From assembly GCF_003627795.1 (NCBI RefSeq), contig NZ_CP032684.1:845001-909000 (forward strand): 64,000 nt of DNA, written 5' to 3'. This DNA is from Rhizobium sp. CCGE531. GTDB lineage: Bacteria > Pseudomonadota > Alphaproteobacteria > Rhizobiales > Rhizobiaceae. This document shows positions 17,660 through 27,746 of this stretch, piece after piece. Position 1 is the stretch's first letter. Each line of letters starts with the position of its first letter. The position numbers and the translations under genes are program-made. The notes under the pieces were generated by a model, which worked only from the letters and a program-made list of their open reading frames with translations, had not been told where the DNA came from and did no database searches.

Positions 17660-19258
17660 ATGCTCATATCCATCGTTCTATCCAATCTTTCGTGGTCCAC
17701 GCCTGACGGCCGGCCGCTTCTTTCCCATCTCGATCTGAGCTTCGGCGCCGAGCGCACCGGCCTTGTCGGCCGTAACGGCGTCGGCAAGACGACCCTGATC
17801 AAGCTCGTCGCCGGAGACTTGCAGCCGCAGTCCGGCAGCATCTCCTTCAACGGTAGATTGGGGATCTTGCGCCAGAGCGTGCAGGTGGAGGCCGAAGAAA
17901 CGGTTGCCGATCTCTTCGACGCGACCGAAGCCCTCGCCGTCCTGAAGCGGGCGGAAGCGGGCGAAGCGACGAATGAGGAACTCGCCTCGGCCGATTGGAC
18001 GCTCGAGGCGCGCATCGCCGCGGCCCTTGATCGCGTCGGCCTCGACGTTACCCCGGAAACGCCTCTCGTGACGCTATCAGGTGGACAGCGCACGCGCTGC
18101 GGTCTGGCAGCCCTCATCGTCGACGATCCAGATTTCCTTATTCTCGATGAACCCACCAACAATCTCGATCGCGACGGTCGTGCCGCGGTGATCGATCTGC
18201 TCTCGGGCTGGAGGGCGGGCGCCATCGTCATCAGCCATGACCGCGAATTGCTCGACACCATGGATGCGATCGTCGAGCTGACATCGCTCGGCGCATCGCG
18301 CTACGGCGGTAACTGGAGCCAGTATCGCGAGCGCAAGGCGCTGGAGCTTTCCGCGGCCGAGCATGATTTCGCCGAAGCGGAGAAGCGTGTCGCCGAGGTG
18401 GAAAGAAGCGCCCAGGCAACCATCGAGCGGCAGGCCCGGCGGGACAAGGCTGGCCGGAAGATGGCGGCCAAGGGCGGCATACCGCGCATCATGCTCGGCG
18501 GAATGAAGGAGCGAAGCGAGATGACGGGCGGCGAAAATACCCGCCTTGCCGAGCGCCGTCGTGCCCAGGCTTTGCAGGATGCCGCCGCTGCCCGCGAGAA
18601 GATCGAGATCCTGCAGCCGCTGACCGTGAAACTGCCGACATCGGGATTGCCGGCAAACAGGATCGTCCTGCGGATGGAGGGCATCACCGCTGGATACGAG
18701 CCAGAACGGCCGATCCTGCGCGATTTCGATTTCATCATCACGGGGCCGGAACGCGTTGCCGTCACGGGACCGAATGGCTCGGGCAAGACGACGCTGTTGG
18801 CGCTGACATCAGGCGCATTAGAGCCCTGGAGCGGAACAGTGCGCGTCGTCCATTCCGCCCTGCTGGACCAAAGGGTCAGTCTTCTCGATCCATCGCTTTC
18901 GATCCGCGACAATTTCAGGCGGATCAACCCGGACGCGGACGAGAATGCCTGCCGTGCCGCGCTGGCGCGCTTCATGTTCCGGGCAGATGCCGCGCTGCAG
19001 ATCGTCTCCAGCCTCAGCGGCGGCCAGCTTCTGCGCGCCGGGCTTGCCTGCGTGCTTGGCGGCTCGGTGCCGCCCTCGCTGCTGGTCCTTGACGAACCCA
19101 CCAACCATCTGGATATCGATTCCATTTCAGCAGTCGAAGCTGGGCTGCGGGCCTATGACGGCGCGCTTCTGGTCGTCAGCCACGATGAGGTGTTTCTCGA
19201 CAACATCGGAATAGAGAGACGGCTCGAGCTGTCTGCCCGAGCCGTCTCGGATGGCTGA
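17660..19258 (+). CDS. ABC-F family ATPase
   Basis: 532 residues with two ABC nucleotide-binding domains and no membrane segments. Domain 1 has Walker A GRNGVGKTT (about 37-45), signature LSGGQRTRCGLA and Walker B FLILDEPTNNLD; domain 2 has GPNGSGKTT, LSGGQLLRAGLA and LLVLDEPTNHLD. A charged, helical linker between them (residues 220-310, rich in Glu/Arg/Ala) corresponds to the P-site tRNA-interaction motif region. ABC-F proteins act on the ribosome, resolving stalls or giving antibiotic protection. I take ATG 17660 as start; an upstream TTG at 17636 is in frame. Subfamily not assignable. Confidence 0.92.
   Translation: MLISIVLSNLSWSTPDGRPLLSHLDLSFGAERTGLVGRNGVGKTTLIKLVAGDLQPQSGSISFNGRLGILRQSVQVEAEETVADLFDATEALAVLKRAEAGEATNEELASADWTLEARIAAALDRVGLDVTPETPLVTLSGGQRTRCGLAALIVDDPDFLILDEPTNNLDRDGRAAVIDLLSGWRAGAIVISHDRELLDTMDAIVELTSLGASRYGGNWSQYRERKALELSAAEHDFAEAEKRVAEVERSAQATIERQARRDKAGRKMAAKGGIPRIMLGGMKERSEMTGGENTRLAERRRAQALQDAAAAREKIEILQPLTVKLPTSGLPANRIVLRMEGITAGYEPERPILRDFDFIITGPERVAVTGPNGSGKTTLLALTSGALEPWSGTVRVVHSALLDQRVSLLDPSLSIRDNFRRINPDADENACRAALARFMFRADAALQIVSSLSGGQLLRAGLACVLGGSVPPSLLVLDEPTNHLDIDSISAVEAGLRAYDGALLVVSHDEVFLDNIGIERRLELSARAVSDG
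19216..19248. terminator. Inverted repeat at the 3' end of the ABC-F gene
   Basis: Perfect 11-base arms GAGACGGCTCG (19216-19226) and CGAGCCGTCTC (19238-19248) lie inside the last codons of the ABC-F gene, just before the convergent aldo/keto reductase gene. It may serve as a shared terminator, but T tracts are missing. Confidence 0.35.
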
Positions 19259-19266
19259 GGATCGCG

Positions 19267-20145
19267 TCAGGCGTGGCTGGCGCTGGCGATGCGATCGAGT
19301 TCGGCGATCGCATCCTCCGGCAATTCGAGCTCGGCGGCTGCGATATTCTGCTTGAGGTGGGCCAGCGACGATGTGCCCGGAATGAGGAGGATGTTCGGTG
19401 CGCGCTGCAAGAGCCAGGCGAGCGCCACCTGCATCGGCGTAGCCTCCAGACGGGTGGCCACATCGGACAGGGCTGAGGACTGAAGCGGCGTAAAACCGCC
19501 GAGCGGGAAGAAGGGCACGTAGGCAATGCCATCGCGGCCCAGTTCATCGACCAGCGCGTCGTCCCCGCGATGTGCGAGATTGTACTGGTTCTGCACGCAG
19601 ACGATCTCTGTAATCGTGCGGCCCTCGGCGATCTGACTGCGTGTGACATTGCTCAACCCGATATGGCGCACAAGACCCTGCCGCTTAAGCTCCGCAAGGG
19701 CGGTCAGCGGTGCCTCTATTGAGCCCTCGCTTGGGTGATGCGGGTTGAGCATGACGCGAAGATTGACGACGTCGAGCACGTCGAGCTGCAGGTTGCGCAG
19801 ATTGTCGTGCACCGCCTGCTTCAGCTCGTCGGCGGAGAAAGCCGGCAGCCAGGATGCATCCGTGCCGCGCTGCGCGCCGATCTTGGTGACGATGGTGAGA
19901 TCGTCGCGGTAGGGATGGAGCGCTTCCCGGATCAATTGATTGGTCACATGCGGACCGTAGAAATCGCTGGTGTCGATATGGTTGACGCCGGAGGTGATCG
20001 CTTCGCGCAGGACTGCGAGCGCGGTGTCGTGGTCCTTTGGCGGGCCGAACACGCCGGGGCCTGCGAGCTGCATGGCGCCGTAGCCAAGCCGTTTGACCTT
20101 GCGGTCCCCAAGGGTAAAGCTGCCGGATTGATCGATGCTGGACAT
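19267..20145 (-). CDS. Aldo/keto reductase
   Basis: 292 residues, a single TIM-barrel NADPH oxidoreductase. The catalytic tetrad can be traced: Asp59 and Tyr63 in NHIDTSDFYGPH, a Lys in the LTIVTKIG strand and a histidine later. The C-terminal IPGTSSLAHLKQN segment is the NADP-binding stretch. Family members reduce aldehydes and ketones. Convergent with the ABC-F gene (8-base gap). Confidence 0.9.
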   Translation of the reverse strand: MSSIDQSGSFTLGDRKVKRLGYGAMQLAGPGVFGPPKDHDTALAVLREAITSGVNHIDTSDFYGPHVTNQLIREALHPYRDDLTIVTKIGAQRGTDASWLPAFSADELKQAVHDNLRNLQLDVLDVVNLRVMLNPHHPSEGSIEAPLTALAELKRQGLVRHIGLSNVTRSQIAEGRTITEIVCVQNQYNLAHRGDDALVDELGRDGIAYVPFFPLGGFTPLQSSALSDVATRLEATPMQVALAWLLQRAPNILLIPGTSSLAHLKQNIAAAELELPEDAIAELDRIASASHA

Positions 20146-20270
20146 GGCTATCTCCTTTCAAGATGAAAGCAGAAATAGGCTCAGTCTCAGTGTATGATAA
20201 GCGGGCGCAATGCGCACGGGCTGTGCGGAATTACGAACAATGAGTGGGGATCGAAAGTGACGACCCGCCG

Positions 20271-21140
20271 TCACTCTTGTTTCGGCGCTGGCTTATCCTG
20301 CGTCTTCAAATAGCTGTCGAAGATCGCTTCCATGTTCTTCTGATAGCTCTTCTGCACTTCCAGGCCGCTGTCGAACATGGCGTTGAACATCTCGGTATAG
20401 GCGGCCATGTCGACGCCGGCGGCGGGCTTGGCCTTCGGCTCTTCCTTCGGCGGCTCTGCCGGCATCGGGAAGTTCTTCATCATATCCTGAAAAGCCCTGG
20501 CAAAGGGATTGTCGAGGAACGGATTGGTCTGCGCCGGCTTCCCGCGCTTGACCGAATCGGCCCCGAACATCAGCTCCATCGCCTGGGTGAAGGGATTGTC
20601 GAAGATGCTCGCCTGCGGTGTCGGCTGCTGCTTCGGCGCAAAGCCGATGCTCCGCAGCCAGCCCTGCATCATCTCGCCCATATCGGTATTGAGGAAGGGA
20701 TTGGCCATCTGCGGGAACTGACCGCTGGTTTCCTTGAACAGGCCGCCCATCAGCGTATCCGCCATGGCCGGCAGCATGCGCTTGTAGATTTCCTGGCCGA
20801 TGCCGGTCATCTGGGCTGCCTGTGCCGCAACCGCGCGGGAAACCTCCTTGGAGCCGAACAGCCTTCCGAGCACCGCATTGCCGTCGGCGATGCCCTCGGG
20901 CGTGAAGGCCTTGGTCATGTCCTCGAAATATTTGGCATAATTGCCCGAGCTGATGTCCTGCATCACGCCCATGAAATTATAGGGATCGGTCGCGCTGCGC
21001 TTGAAGCCGGAGGAAAAGGCCGGCATCAGCGCGGCCATCGCCTTGGTCGCCTGCTCCTGCGCTAGGTTGAACTGCTTGGCCATGGCTTCCGTGGCGGCGC
21101 CGTTCTGTGCCTGCATCATCATGTCGAAGAGTGGCAGCAT
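20271..21140 (-). CDS. DUF937 domain protein
   Basis: 289 residues. The N-terminal two-thirds match the DUF937 pattern: MLPLFDMMMQAQNGAATEAMAKQFN, then QATKAMAALMPAFSSGFKR with the conserved L-P-A-F..GL/F.R signature. The C-terminus is proline- and lysine-rich (PKEEPKAKPA) with a final helix. No signal peptide. Function of the family is unknown. Single gene, no close neighbours on its strand except gshA behind it (136 bases upstream). Confidence 0.85.
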   Translation of the reverse strand: MLPLFDMMMQAQNGAATEAMAKQFNLAQEQATKAMAALMPAFSSGFKRSATDPYNFMGVMQDISSGNYAKYFEDMTKAFTPEGIADGNAVLGRLFGSKEVSRAVAAQAAQMTGIGQEIYKRMLPAMADTLMGGLFKETSGQFPQMANPFLNTDMGEMMQGWLRSIGFAPKQQPTPQASIFDNPFTQAMELMFGADSVKRGKPAQTNPFLDNPFARAFQDMMKNFPMPAEPPKEEPKAKPAAGVDMAAYTEMFNAMFDSGLEVQKSYQKNMEAIFDSYLKTQDKPAPKQE

Positions 21141-21275
21141 CGAAGTCCCTTTCCCCGCTATGAGGCCGCTTCGGAATCAGGCGGCGCTTTATGTCGATAC
21201 TATAGCGGAAAAAAGAGGGCGCATACCGGTTTCTGCCGTCGCCGCATCGAGGCGATGACGGCGGCCGATCGGCTG

Positions 21276-22649
<1,374 letters not shown>

Positions 22650-22892
22650 GGTATTACCTTAGATCTCGGAGAAGAACCCGCGCAAGCCGCAGGTCAATAG
22701 GAGGGTGATTGACGCGGATTGAGGTACGGTGCAAGTGAATTTCTTTCAAGGGTCGTTCAAAAAAATAGGATTTTGTGTCTCGCCAGTGCATCACGCCAGT
22801 GCCAGCCGCCGGCATATTTGCACAAGCGTTCAAGACGTCTCGCCGTGAGCATGGATAGTTTTGCTTCGATTGACATCAAGCGGAGCATATCG

Positions 22893-23507
22893 ATGAACGG
22901 TCCGAACGCCCTTTACTATCCTATACTGACTTTGCTTCTGGCCTCCCTGGTCATCATGGGAAGCCCAGGCCCCTCGACGATCAGCGCGACGGCGATGGGC
23001 GCGGCCTATGGCTTCCGGCGGTCGCTCGGTTACGTCTCCGGCCTGATCGCGGGCACCGTCATGGTCTTGCTGGCTGTGGCAGCGGGCATCGTTGCGGTCC
23101 TGCTGTCGGTGCCGCATGGCGCCTTCCTGCTGACGGCGGTCTCGGCCGTTTATATCCTGTATCTCGCCTTCAAGATCGCCACCGCGCCGCCATTGTCGCG
23201 CCGCGACGATCGGGCCGAGGCTCCGGCCTTTTCAGGCGGCTTCCTGCTGGCCGTCGCCAACCCCAAGGCCTATCTGGCGATTGCCGCCGTCTTTGCCGGG
23301 GTCAGCCTGTTTCAGGACCAGCGGCTGCTCGATGCAACCGTCAAGATCGTGCTACTGACGGGAATGATCGTCGCCATCCACATGGTGTGGCTTTTTGTCG
23401 GCGCTTCGCTGTCCGGTTTTCTTCAAAATCCAAGGGTCTCGCGGATCGTCAATATCTCGCTGGCGATCCTGCTGATCGTTGCAACTATCGTTGCGGTCTT
23501 GGAGTAG
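22893..23507 (+). CDS. LysE-family amino-acid exporter
   Basis: 204 residues and six hydrophobic helices, normal for LysE/RhtB translocators. The family signature GSPGPSTISATAMGAAYGFRRSLGYVSG is in the first loop (the GPGP-like motif), and LAVANPKAYLA is the second hallmark. Start chosen at ATG 22893, preceded by GGAG; an ATG at 22851 in frame would add 14 residues of no family match. LysE proteins export amino acids or similar metabolites by proton antiport. Substrate unknown. Convergent with rsmE (3-base gap). Confidence 0.9.
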   Translation: MNGPNALYYPILTLLLASLVIMGSPGPSTISATAMGAAYGFRRSLGYVSGLIAGTVMVLLAVAAGIVAVLLSVPHGAFLLTAVSAVYILYLAFKIATAPPLSRRDDRAEAPAFSGGFLLAVANPKAYLAIAAVFAGVSLFQDQRLLDATVKIVLLTGMIVAIHMVWLFVGASLSGFLQNPRVSRIVNISLAILLIVATIVAVLE

Positions 23508-23510
23508 GGC

Positions 23511-24248
23511 TCAGTTCCAGTCGCCGATAACAGCCTGGATCACCGCCATGGCGGCGACGGCGGCCGTGTCGGCGCGCAGGATGCGCGGCCCGAGCGGAAT
23601 GGCGGTGACGAAATCGAGGCTGCGCAGCAGGGCGCGCTCCTCTTCGGAAAAGCCGCCTTCGGGGCCGACAAGCAGAGCCAGGTGCTTCTCCTTGACCCGC
23701 GTTAGCAGCGGCAGCGGGTTCTGGCCGGCATCGCCTTCGTCGCAATAGATGATACGCCGTTCGCGCGGCCAGCGGGCGAGCAGCTCGGCAAGCTTTAGCG
23801 GCTCGGCCACCTCGGGAATGCCGAGGATGCCGCATTGCTCCGCCGCCTCGATGACATTGGCCTTGACCTTGTCCAGATTGGTGATCTTGCCCTGCACATG
23901 CTGGGTCATGACCGGCTGCAGCAGGCCCGCGCCCATTTCCACGGCCTTCTGCACGAGATAGTCGAGCCGTCCGACTTTCAGCGGCGCGAAGAGATAATGC
24001 AGGTCGGAGGGGGCCGGCTGCGGTCTTGTTTGCTCGACGGGCGTCAGCAGGATGCGTTTGCGTGAGGGAAAGGAGGTGCTGACCTTCCACTCGCCGTCGC
24101 GGCCGTTGAATATAAGCAGCTCGGCGCCATCCTCCATGCGCAGCACGTTTGCGAGATAATTGAACTGATCCTGATCGACCTCGATGGCGATGCCTGCCGT
24201 GATGTCTGCGGTCACGAACAGCCGCTGCATGCGGAAATTGGCGCGCAT
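23511..24248 (-). CDS. rsmE: 16S rRNA (uracil-1498-N3)-methyltransferase
   Basis: 245 residues. A PUA-like N-terminal domain (residues 1-75) precedes a SPOUT-fold methyltransferase with the trefoil-knot motifs [13 protein letters not shown] and [13 protein letters not shown]. RsmE methylates N3 of U1498 in helix 44 of 16S rRNA using SAM. Length and start ([11 protein letters not shown]) agree with rhizobial homologues. Downstream of the repeat at 24269-24322. Confidence 0.95.
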   Translation of the reverse strand: MRANFRMQRLFVTADITAGIAIEVDQDQFNYLANVLRMEDGAELLIFNGRDGEWKVSTSFPSRKRILLTPVEQTRPQPAPSDLHYLFAPLKVGRLDYLVQKAVEMGAGLLQPVMTQHVQGKITNLDKVKANVIEAAEQCGILGIPEVAEPLKLAELLARWPRERRIIYCDEGDAGQNPLPLLTRVKEKHLALLVGPEGGFSEEERALLRSLDFVTAIPLGPRILRADTAAVAAMAVIQAVIGDWN

Positions 24249-24268
24249 GGATTACCCCCGGAATGACT

Positions 24269-24322
24269 TAGAGCAATGAGATGGAGCGGTTCGCAGATCC
24301 GGTGAGAAGCCGAACCGCTCTA
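24269..24322. repeat. Dispersed palindromic repeat, family A, copy 1
   Basis: Arms GAGCGGTTCG (24284-24293) and CGAACCGCTC (24311-24320), with TAGAGCAA on the left flank. The stop codon of the phosphate transporter (24320-24322, minus strand) lies in the right arm. The GAGCGGTTC/GAACCGCTC core is shared with the copy at 51381. Confidence 0.75.
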
Positions 24323-25855
24323 AATGAAGAGCGCGACCATAACCCAATATACGACGGCGGCAAGCAGGGCCGCGACCGGCACGGTGATCGCCCAGGCGGC
24401 GATGATGGTCATGAGATGGGAGCGGCGCACCAGGCGCCGGCGATGAACCTCGTCGGGATTGCGCTCATCCGTGATTTCCGGCTCGAGCCAGGGAATGCCT
24501 GCTGCTTCGGCCTTTTTGCGCATATAGTCAAATCGCCGCTTGGAGCGGACGGTAGACCACTCGCGAAAGAAGCCGACGCCGAAAACCGCGCCGACGGTAA
24601 TGTGGGTCGAGCTCACCGGGAAACCGAACCAGGCCGCGACGATGACGGTGAGCGCCGCGGATACGGCAACGCAATAGGCCCGCATCGGATTGAGCTTGGT
24701 GATCTGTTCGCCGAGCAGGCGAATGAGTCGCGGGCCGTAAAGCAGCACGCCGACGGAAATGCCGCAGCCGCCGATCATGACGACCCAGAAGGGCGCCTTC
24801 TGCGTGGTCGTTTCGGCCACCACGCCGAGCGAGCCGCCAAGCCCGATATCGCGCACGATCGCCGACAGCGGTCCGATGGCATTGGCGACATCGTTGGCGC
24901 CATGCGCAAAGGACATCAGCGCCGCCGAGCAGATCAGCGGCAGGCGGAAAAGCTTGCGCAGCGAGCCGTTCTTGTTTTCGAGCCCGACGGATTGCGCCGC
25001 CACCAGCGGCCGCGCGGACAGCCAGGCGATCATGCCGACGATAATGCCGATCGCAAGATTCAGCAGGTTCGGAATGGCATTCCTGGGCTCGAGCTGGACG
25101 ATGAGATAGGCCGAAAACGAGCCGGCCATCAAGCCGATCAGAATGGGGATCCAGTATCTGGCGGCGGCGATCTTGTCGTCGCGATAGACGATGAAGGTCT
25201 CGATGAAGAACAGGATGCCGGCCGCGATGGCGCCGCCAAGGAAAGGCGTCACGACCCAGCCGGCGGAGATTGCCGCGAGAAGGTTCCAGTTTACCAGTTC
25301 CGGACCGACGGCTGCGGCTCCCGCGCCGACGACGGCGCCGACGATCGTATGCGTGGTCGAAACGGGCGCTTTCAGCCAGGTTGCGAAGTTGATCCAGAGT
25401 GCCGCGGCAAGCAGCGCCGCCATCATCAGCCAGGCGAGCTTGCCGATGCTGATGATGCGATTGGTGTCGACGATATGCGCGGAGATCGTGTTGATGACCG
25501 GACCGCCGGCAATCGTCGCGCCGAGGATTTCGAAAATGGCCGCCATGACGAGCGCCTGCGTCATTGTGATCGCGCGCGCGCCGACCGCCGCGCCGACATT
25601 GTTGGCGACGTCCTTCGCGCCGATGTTCATGGCCATGTAGCCGGCAAGGCCGACGGCGGCAAAGATCAGCGTCGCGCGCGGCTGGTCGAGCACGTAAATG
25701 CCGGCGAAGACCATGGCGAGCCCGAGAAAGATCAAGCCGATACCCGGCGCCACAAGGCGCCTCGCGACGTGATGGGTCGCGTCCTCGACATAGGTGAATT
25801 TGTCGAGGTCCTTGTCGAGGGTCCTTTTTATTGGCGTGGACGGTCGGTCGGACAT
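24320..25855 (-). CDS. Inorganic phosphate transporter, PiT family
   Basis: 511 residues with about 11 transmembrane helices and a central hydrophilic loop. Both PiT signature repeats are present: AKDVANNVGAAVGARAIT in the N-terminal half and GANDVANAIGPL in the C-terminal half. Start taken at ATG 25855 (MSDRPSTP). PiT carriers import metal-phosphate with protons at low affinity. No phoU-like DUF47 gene is adjacent, although rhizobial pit genes often have one. The stop is embedded in a dispersed palindrome. Confidence 0.93.
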   Translation of the reverse strand: MSDRPSTPIKRTLDKDLDKFTYVEDATHHVARRLVAPGIGLIFLGLAMVFAGIYVLDQPRATLIFAAVGLAGYMAMNIGAKDVANNVGAAVGARAITMTQALVMAAIFEILGATIAGGPVINTISAHIVDTNRIISIGKLAWLMMAALLAAALWINFATWLKAPVSTTHTIVGAVVGAGAAAVGPELVNWNLLAAISAGWVVTPFLGGAIAAGILFFIETFIVYRDDKIAAARYWIPILIGLMAGSFSAYLIVQLEPRNAIPNLLNLAIGIIVGMIAWLSARPLVAAQSVGLENKNGSLRKLFRLPLICSAALMSFAHGANDVANAIGPLSAIVRDIGLGGSLGVVAETTTQKAPFWVVMIGGCGISVGVLLYGPRLIRLLGEQITKLNPMRAYCVAVSAALTVIVAAWFGFPVSSTHITVGAVFGVGFFREWSTVRSKRRFDYMRKKAEAAGIPWLEPEITDERNPDEVHRRRLVRRSHLMTIIAAWAITVPVAALLAAVVYWVMVALFI

Positions 25856-25951
25856 GCAATTCTCTGGATCAAAACTCTCGTATTGCGCTGACCGATGAGG
25901 CGCGCAATATCCGCCACGCACACTGGCATAGTTTTTTGTGACTAATGTGGC

Positions 25952-26461
25952 TTATTTCGCCTGGATTGCGGCAGGAGCCGTCGTCATCCGCTGCGCGAAA
26001 GCGACAATAAGATCGCGCAGCTCCGGTTCGCGAACGCGTTCGGCCGCCACTTCGAAGGAGACCCACTCCAGTGAACGCTCGCCCTTTTCCTTGAACTGCT
26101 TGGCACGCTCGCTGACTTCGAGCGCATAGACCTGCACGCGGCACGGTACCTGAATGCCATCCTTCAGCATCTTGTCGTAGCCGAACGAGCCGAGCGGCTC
26201 CGTCTCCACCGTGCCGCGCACGCCGGCCTCTTCATAGGCTTCGAGGGCGGCGACCTCATGGGAAAGCTTGCCCGGCATCGGCCAGCCCTTGGGAATGACC
26301 CAGCGGCCGGTATCGCGGCTGGTCAGCAGCAACACTTCGAGATCACCCGTTTTCTTCTTCAATCGATAGCAGAGCGCGGCATATTGCTGTCGCGGCGGGC
26401 GCCGAAACATAAGTTGCACATCATTAGCTATACGGTTGAGAAAGGCCAATTGTCGGATCAC
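25952..26461 (-). CDS. Nudix hydrolase domain protein, divergent Nudix box
   Basis: 169 residues. The segment RWVIPKGWPMPGKLSHEVAALEAYEEAGV is the Nudix box with the P-K-G-W-P lead of diphosphoinositol/dinucleotide-type enzymes. Compared with the G-x5-E-x7-REUxEExGU consensus, the arginine is replaced by leucine and the first glutamate by lysine; the EE pair for metal binding is intact. A GTG at 26461 and an ATG at 26410 are both possible starts; neither has a strong ribosome-binding site. Substrate unknown. It is divergent from the LysR gene across a 250-base A/T-rich gap. Confidence 0.83.
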   Translation of the reverse strand: MIRQLAFLNRIANDVQLMFRRPPRQQYAALCYRLKKKTGDLEVLLLTSRDTGRWVIPKGWPMPGKLSHEVAALEAYEEAGVRGTVETEPLGSFGYDKMLKDGIQVPCRVQVYALEVSERAKQFKEKGERSLEWVSFEVAAERVREPELRDLIVAFAQRMTTAPAAIQAK

Positions 26462-26713
26462 CTTTTGGTGTTGGAGTGAAGCTTAGGTTGCATAATAACA
26501 TTGTGTGGAAAAAATTTGCGCCACATATGACGCTATATGGTATTTCCCCACAAATTTATTCAGTGCTGCTTAGATAAAAAACAAGAGATTTGTTTTCTGA
26601 TATTCGGCAGCCATTGTGCTGAAAGCGACATTGAACAGCATTTTTATGCCGCAGATGGCGCAGTTGCTTGAATGTCGCCGCTATCATACTGGGAAAAAAG
26701 ATAAATTCTTGTC
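26462..26713. promoter_or_regulatory. A/T-rich divergent promoter region
   Basis: About 250 bases between two divergent genes, markedly richer in A and T than the surroundings, with an ACATATGACGCTATATGG stretch that contains partial dyads. Promoters for the Nudix gene and the LysR gene should lie here, but I cannot assign -35 and -10 boxes with confidence. Confidence 0.4.
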
Positions 26714-27619
26714 ATGTCAGAACGACCACCCCGACGCCTGCCACCTCTGAATGCATTGCGTGCTTTCGACGCAGTGGCGCGGCGCGGCAGCATTCTGAAG
26801 GCAGCCGACGAGCTTGGAGTCGTGCGCGGCGCCGTCAGGCAGCAGTTGAATCTGCTGGAAACCCATTTCGGCATGACCTTGTTCGATCGGGAGAATGGCA
26901 GGCTGGTGCTGACGGCCAAGGGCAAGGCATTCGCTGATTCGGTCGGTGTCGCCCTCGGCATCTTGGCACGGGCTTCGGCCGACCTTTCGATCGAAAGCAG
27001 GCGGTCCATCCGGCTCGGCGTGCCCTCGGCTTTCGTGGTCTGGTGGCTGATGCCGCGCGCCGCCGGCCTGCAGGCAGCGCTTCAGAACATCGATATGGAC
27101 ATCGTTCCGATGGCAACGGTGGAGCCTCTGGCCAAGCGCCCGGATCTCGAGGCCGTCATCATGGGCGGCGAATACCGGCCGACGCGTGATATCACCGCGA
27201 TCCGCTTCATGGAGGATGAATTCGGGCCGGTCACAACGCCGGAACTCGCCGATCGCCTCGGCCTCTCAGCCGATGTCTCGGTGCTCGCCGGTGCCGTCGC
27301 GCTCGCAAGCCGTTCCGCCCCGAGCTTGTGGGAGGATTGGTTTGCCGAAAGCGGTCATGCTCCCCTCCGCTTTGCCGGCAATCGCGAATTCGAGGATCTG
27401 CTGCTTGCGATCGGAGCGGCCCGTTCCGGGCTTGGCGTTGCCATCGCGCCGCGCACGGCCGTCGGTGACGATATCGATCGCGGCACGTTGGTGGCACCTT
27501 ACGGCTTCATTCGAAGACCGGCCGGCTACAGCCTCTGCATCCGCAGCGGCGATGTGAAGGATTCGGCGCTCGTCCGGCTGGCCGATTGGCTGAGCAGGGC
27601 AGGGGCCGAAGGGATTTAG
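26714..27619 (+). CDS. LysR-family regulator, GcvA-like
   Basis: 301 residues. N-terminal winged helix at residues 11-68 (LNALRAFDAVARRGSILKAADELGV, AVRQQLNLLETHFG) with the LP.LNALR.F start typical of the GcvA/AmpR subgroup, followed by the effector-binding domain (RLGVPSAFVVWWLMPRAAGLQ). It lies 127 bases upstream of, and reads toward, the SAH-hydrolase-like gene, with a perfect inverted repeat between them, so it is a candidate regulator of that gene. Confidence 0.92.
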   Translation: MSERPPRRLPPLNALRAFDAVARRGSILKAADELGVVRGAVRQQLNLLETHFGMTLFDRENGRLVLTAKGKAFADSVGVALGILARASADLSIESRRSIRLGVPSAFVVWWLMPRAAGLQAALQNIDMDIVPMATVEPLAKRPDLEAVIMGGEYRPTRDITAIRFMEDEFGPVTTPELADRLGLSADVSVLAGAVALASRSAPSLWEDWFAESGHAPLRFAGNREFEDLLLAIGAARSGLGVAIAPRTAVGDDIDRGTLVAPYGFIRRPAGYSLCIRSGDVKDSALVRLADWLSRAGAEGI

Positions 27620-27646
27620 CAAGGCATCTGCTCGATCGGGATCTAT

Positions 27647-27665
27647 ATGGCAGATTTTCTGCCAT
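27647..27665. promoter_or_regulatory. 19-base inverted repeat upstream of the SAHH-like gene
   Basis: ATGGCAGA (27647-27654), TTT, TCTGCCAT (27658-27665): perfect 8-base arms. It is 82 bases before the start of the next gene and 28 bases after the LysR stop. No T tract follows, so an operator is more likely than a terminator. Confidence 0.45.
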
Positions 27666-27746
27666 GCGACGCATTGCAATGTCCATCGACAGCCAACCTC
27701 TAGCCATGCCAGATCGCCATATGGAACCTACCGGCAGGAGCGCAAC

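Noticed and set aside
27620..27746. SAH riboswitch before the SAHH-like gene
   Set aside because: The region is short and shows only one simple inverted repeat, not the riboswitch core.
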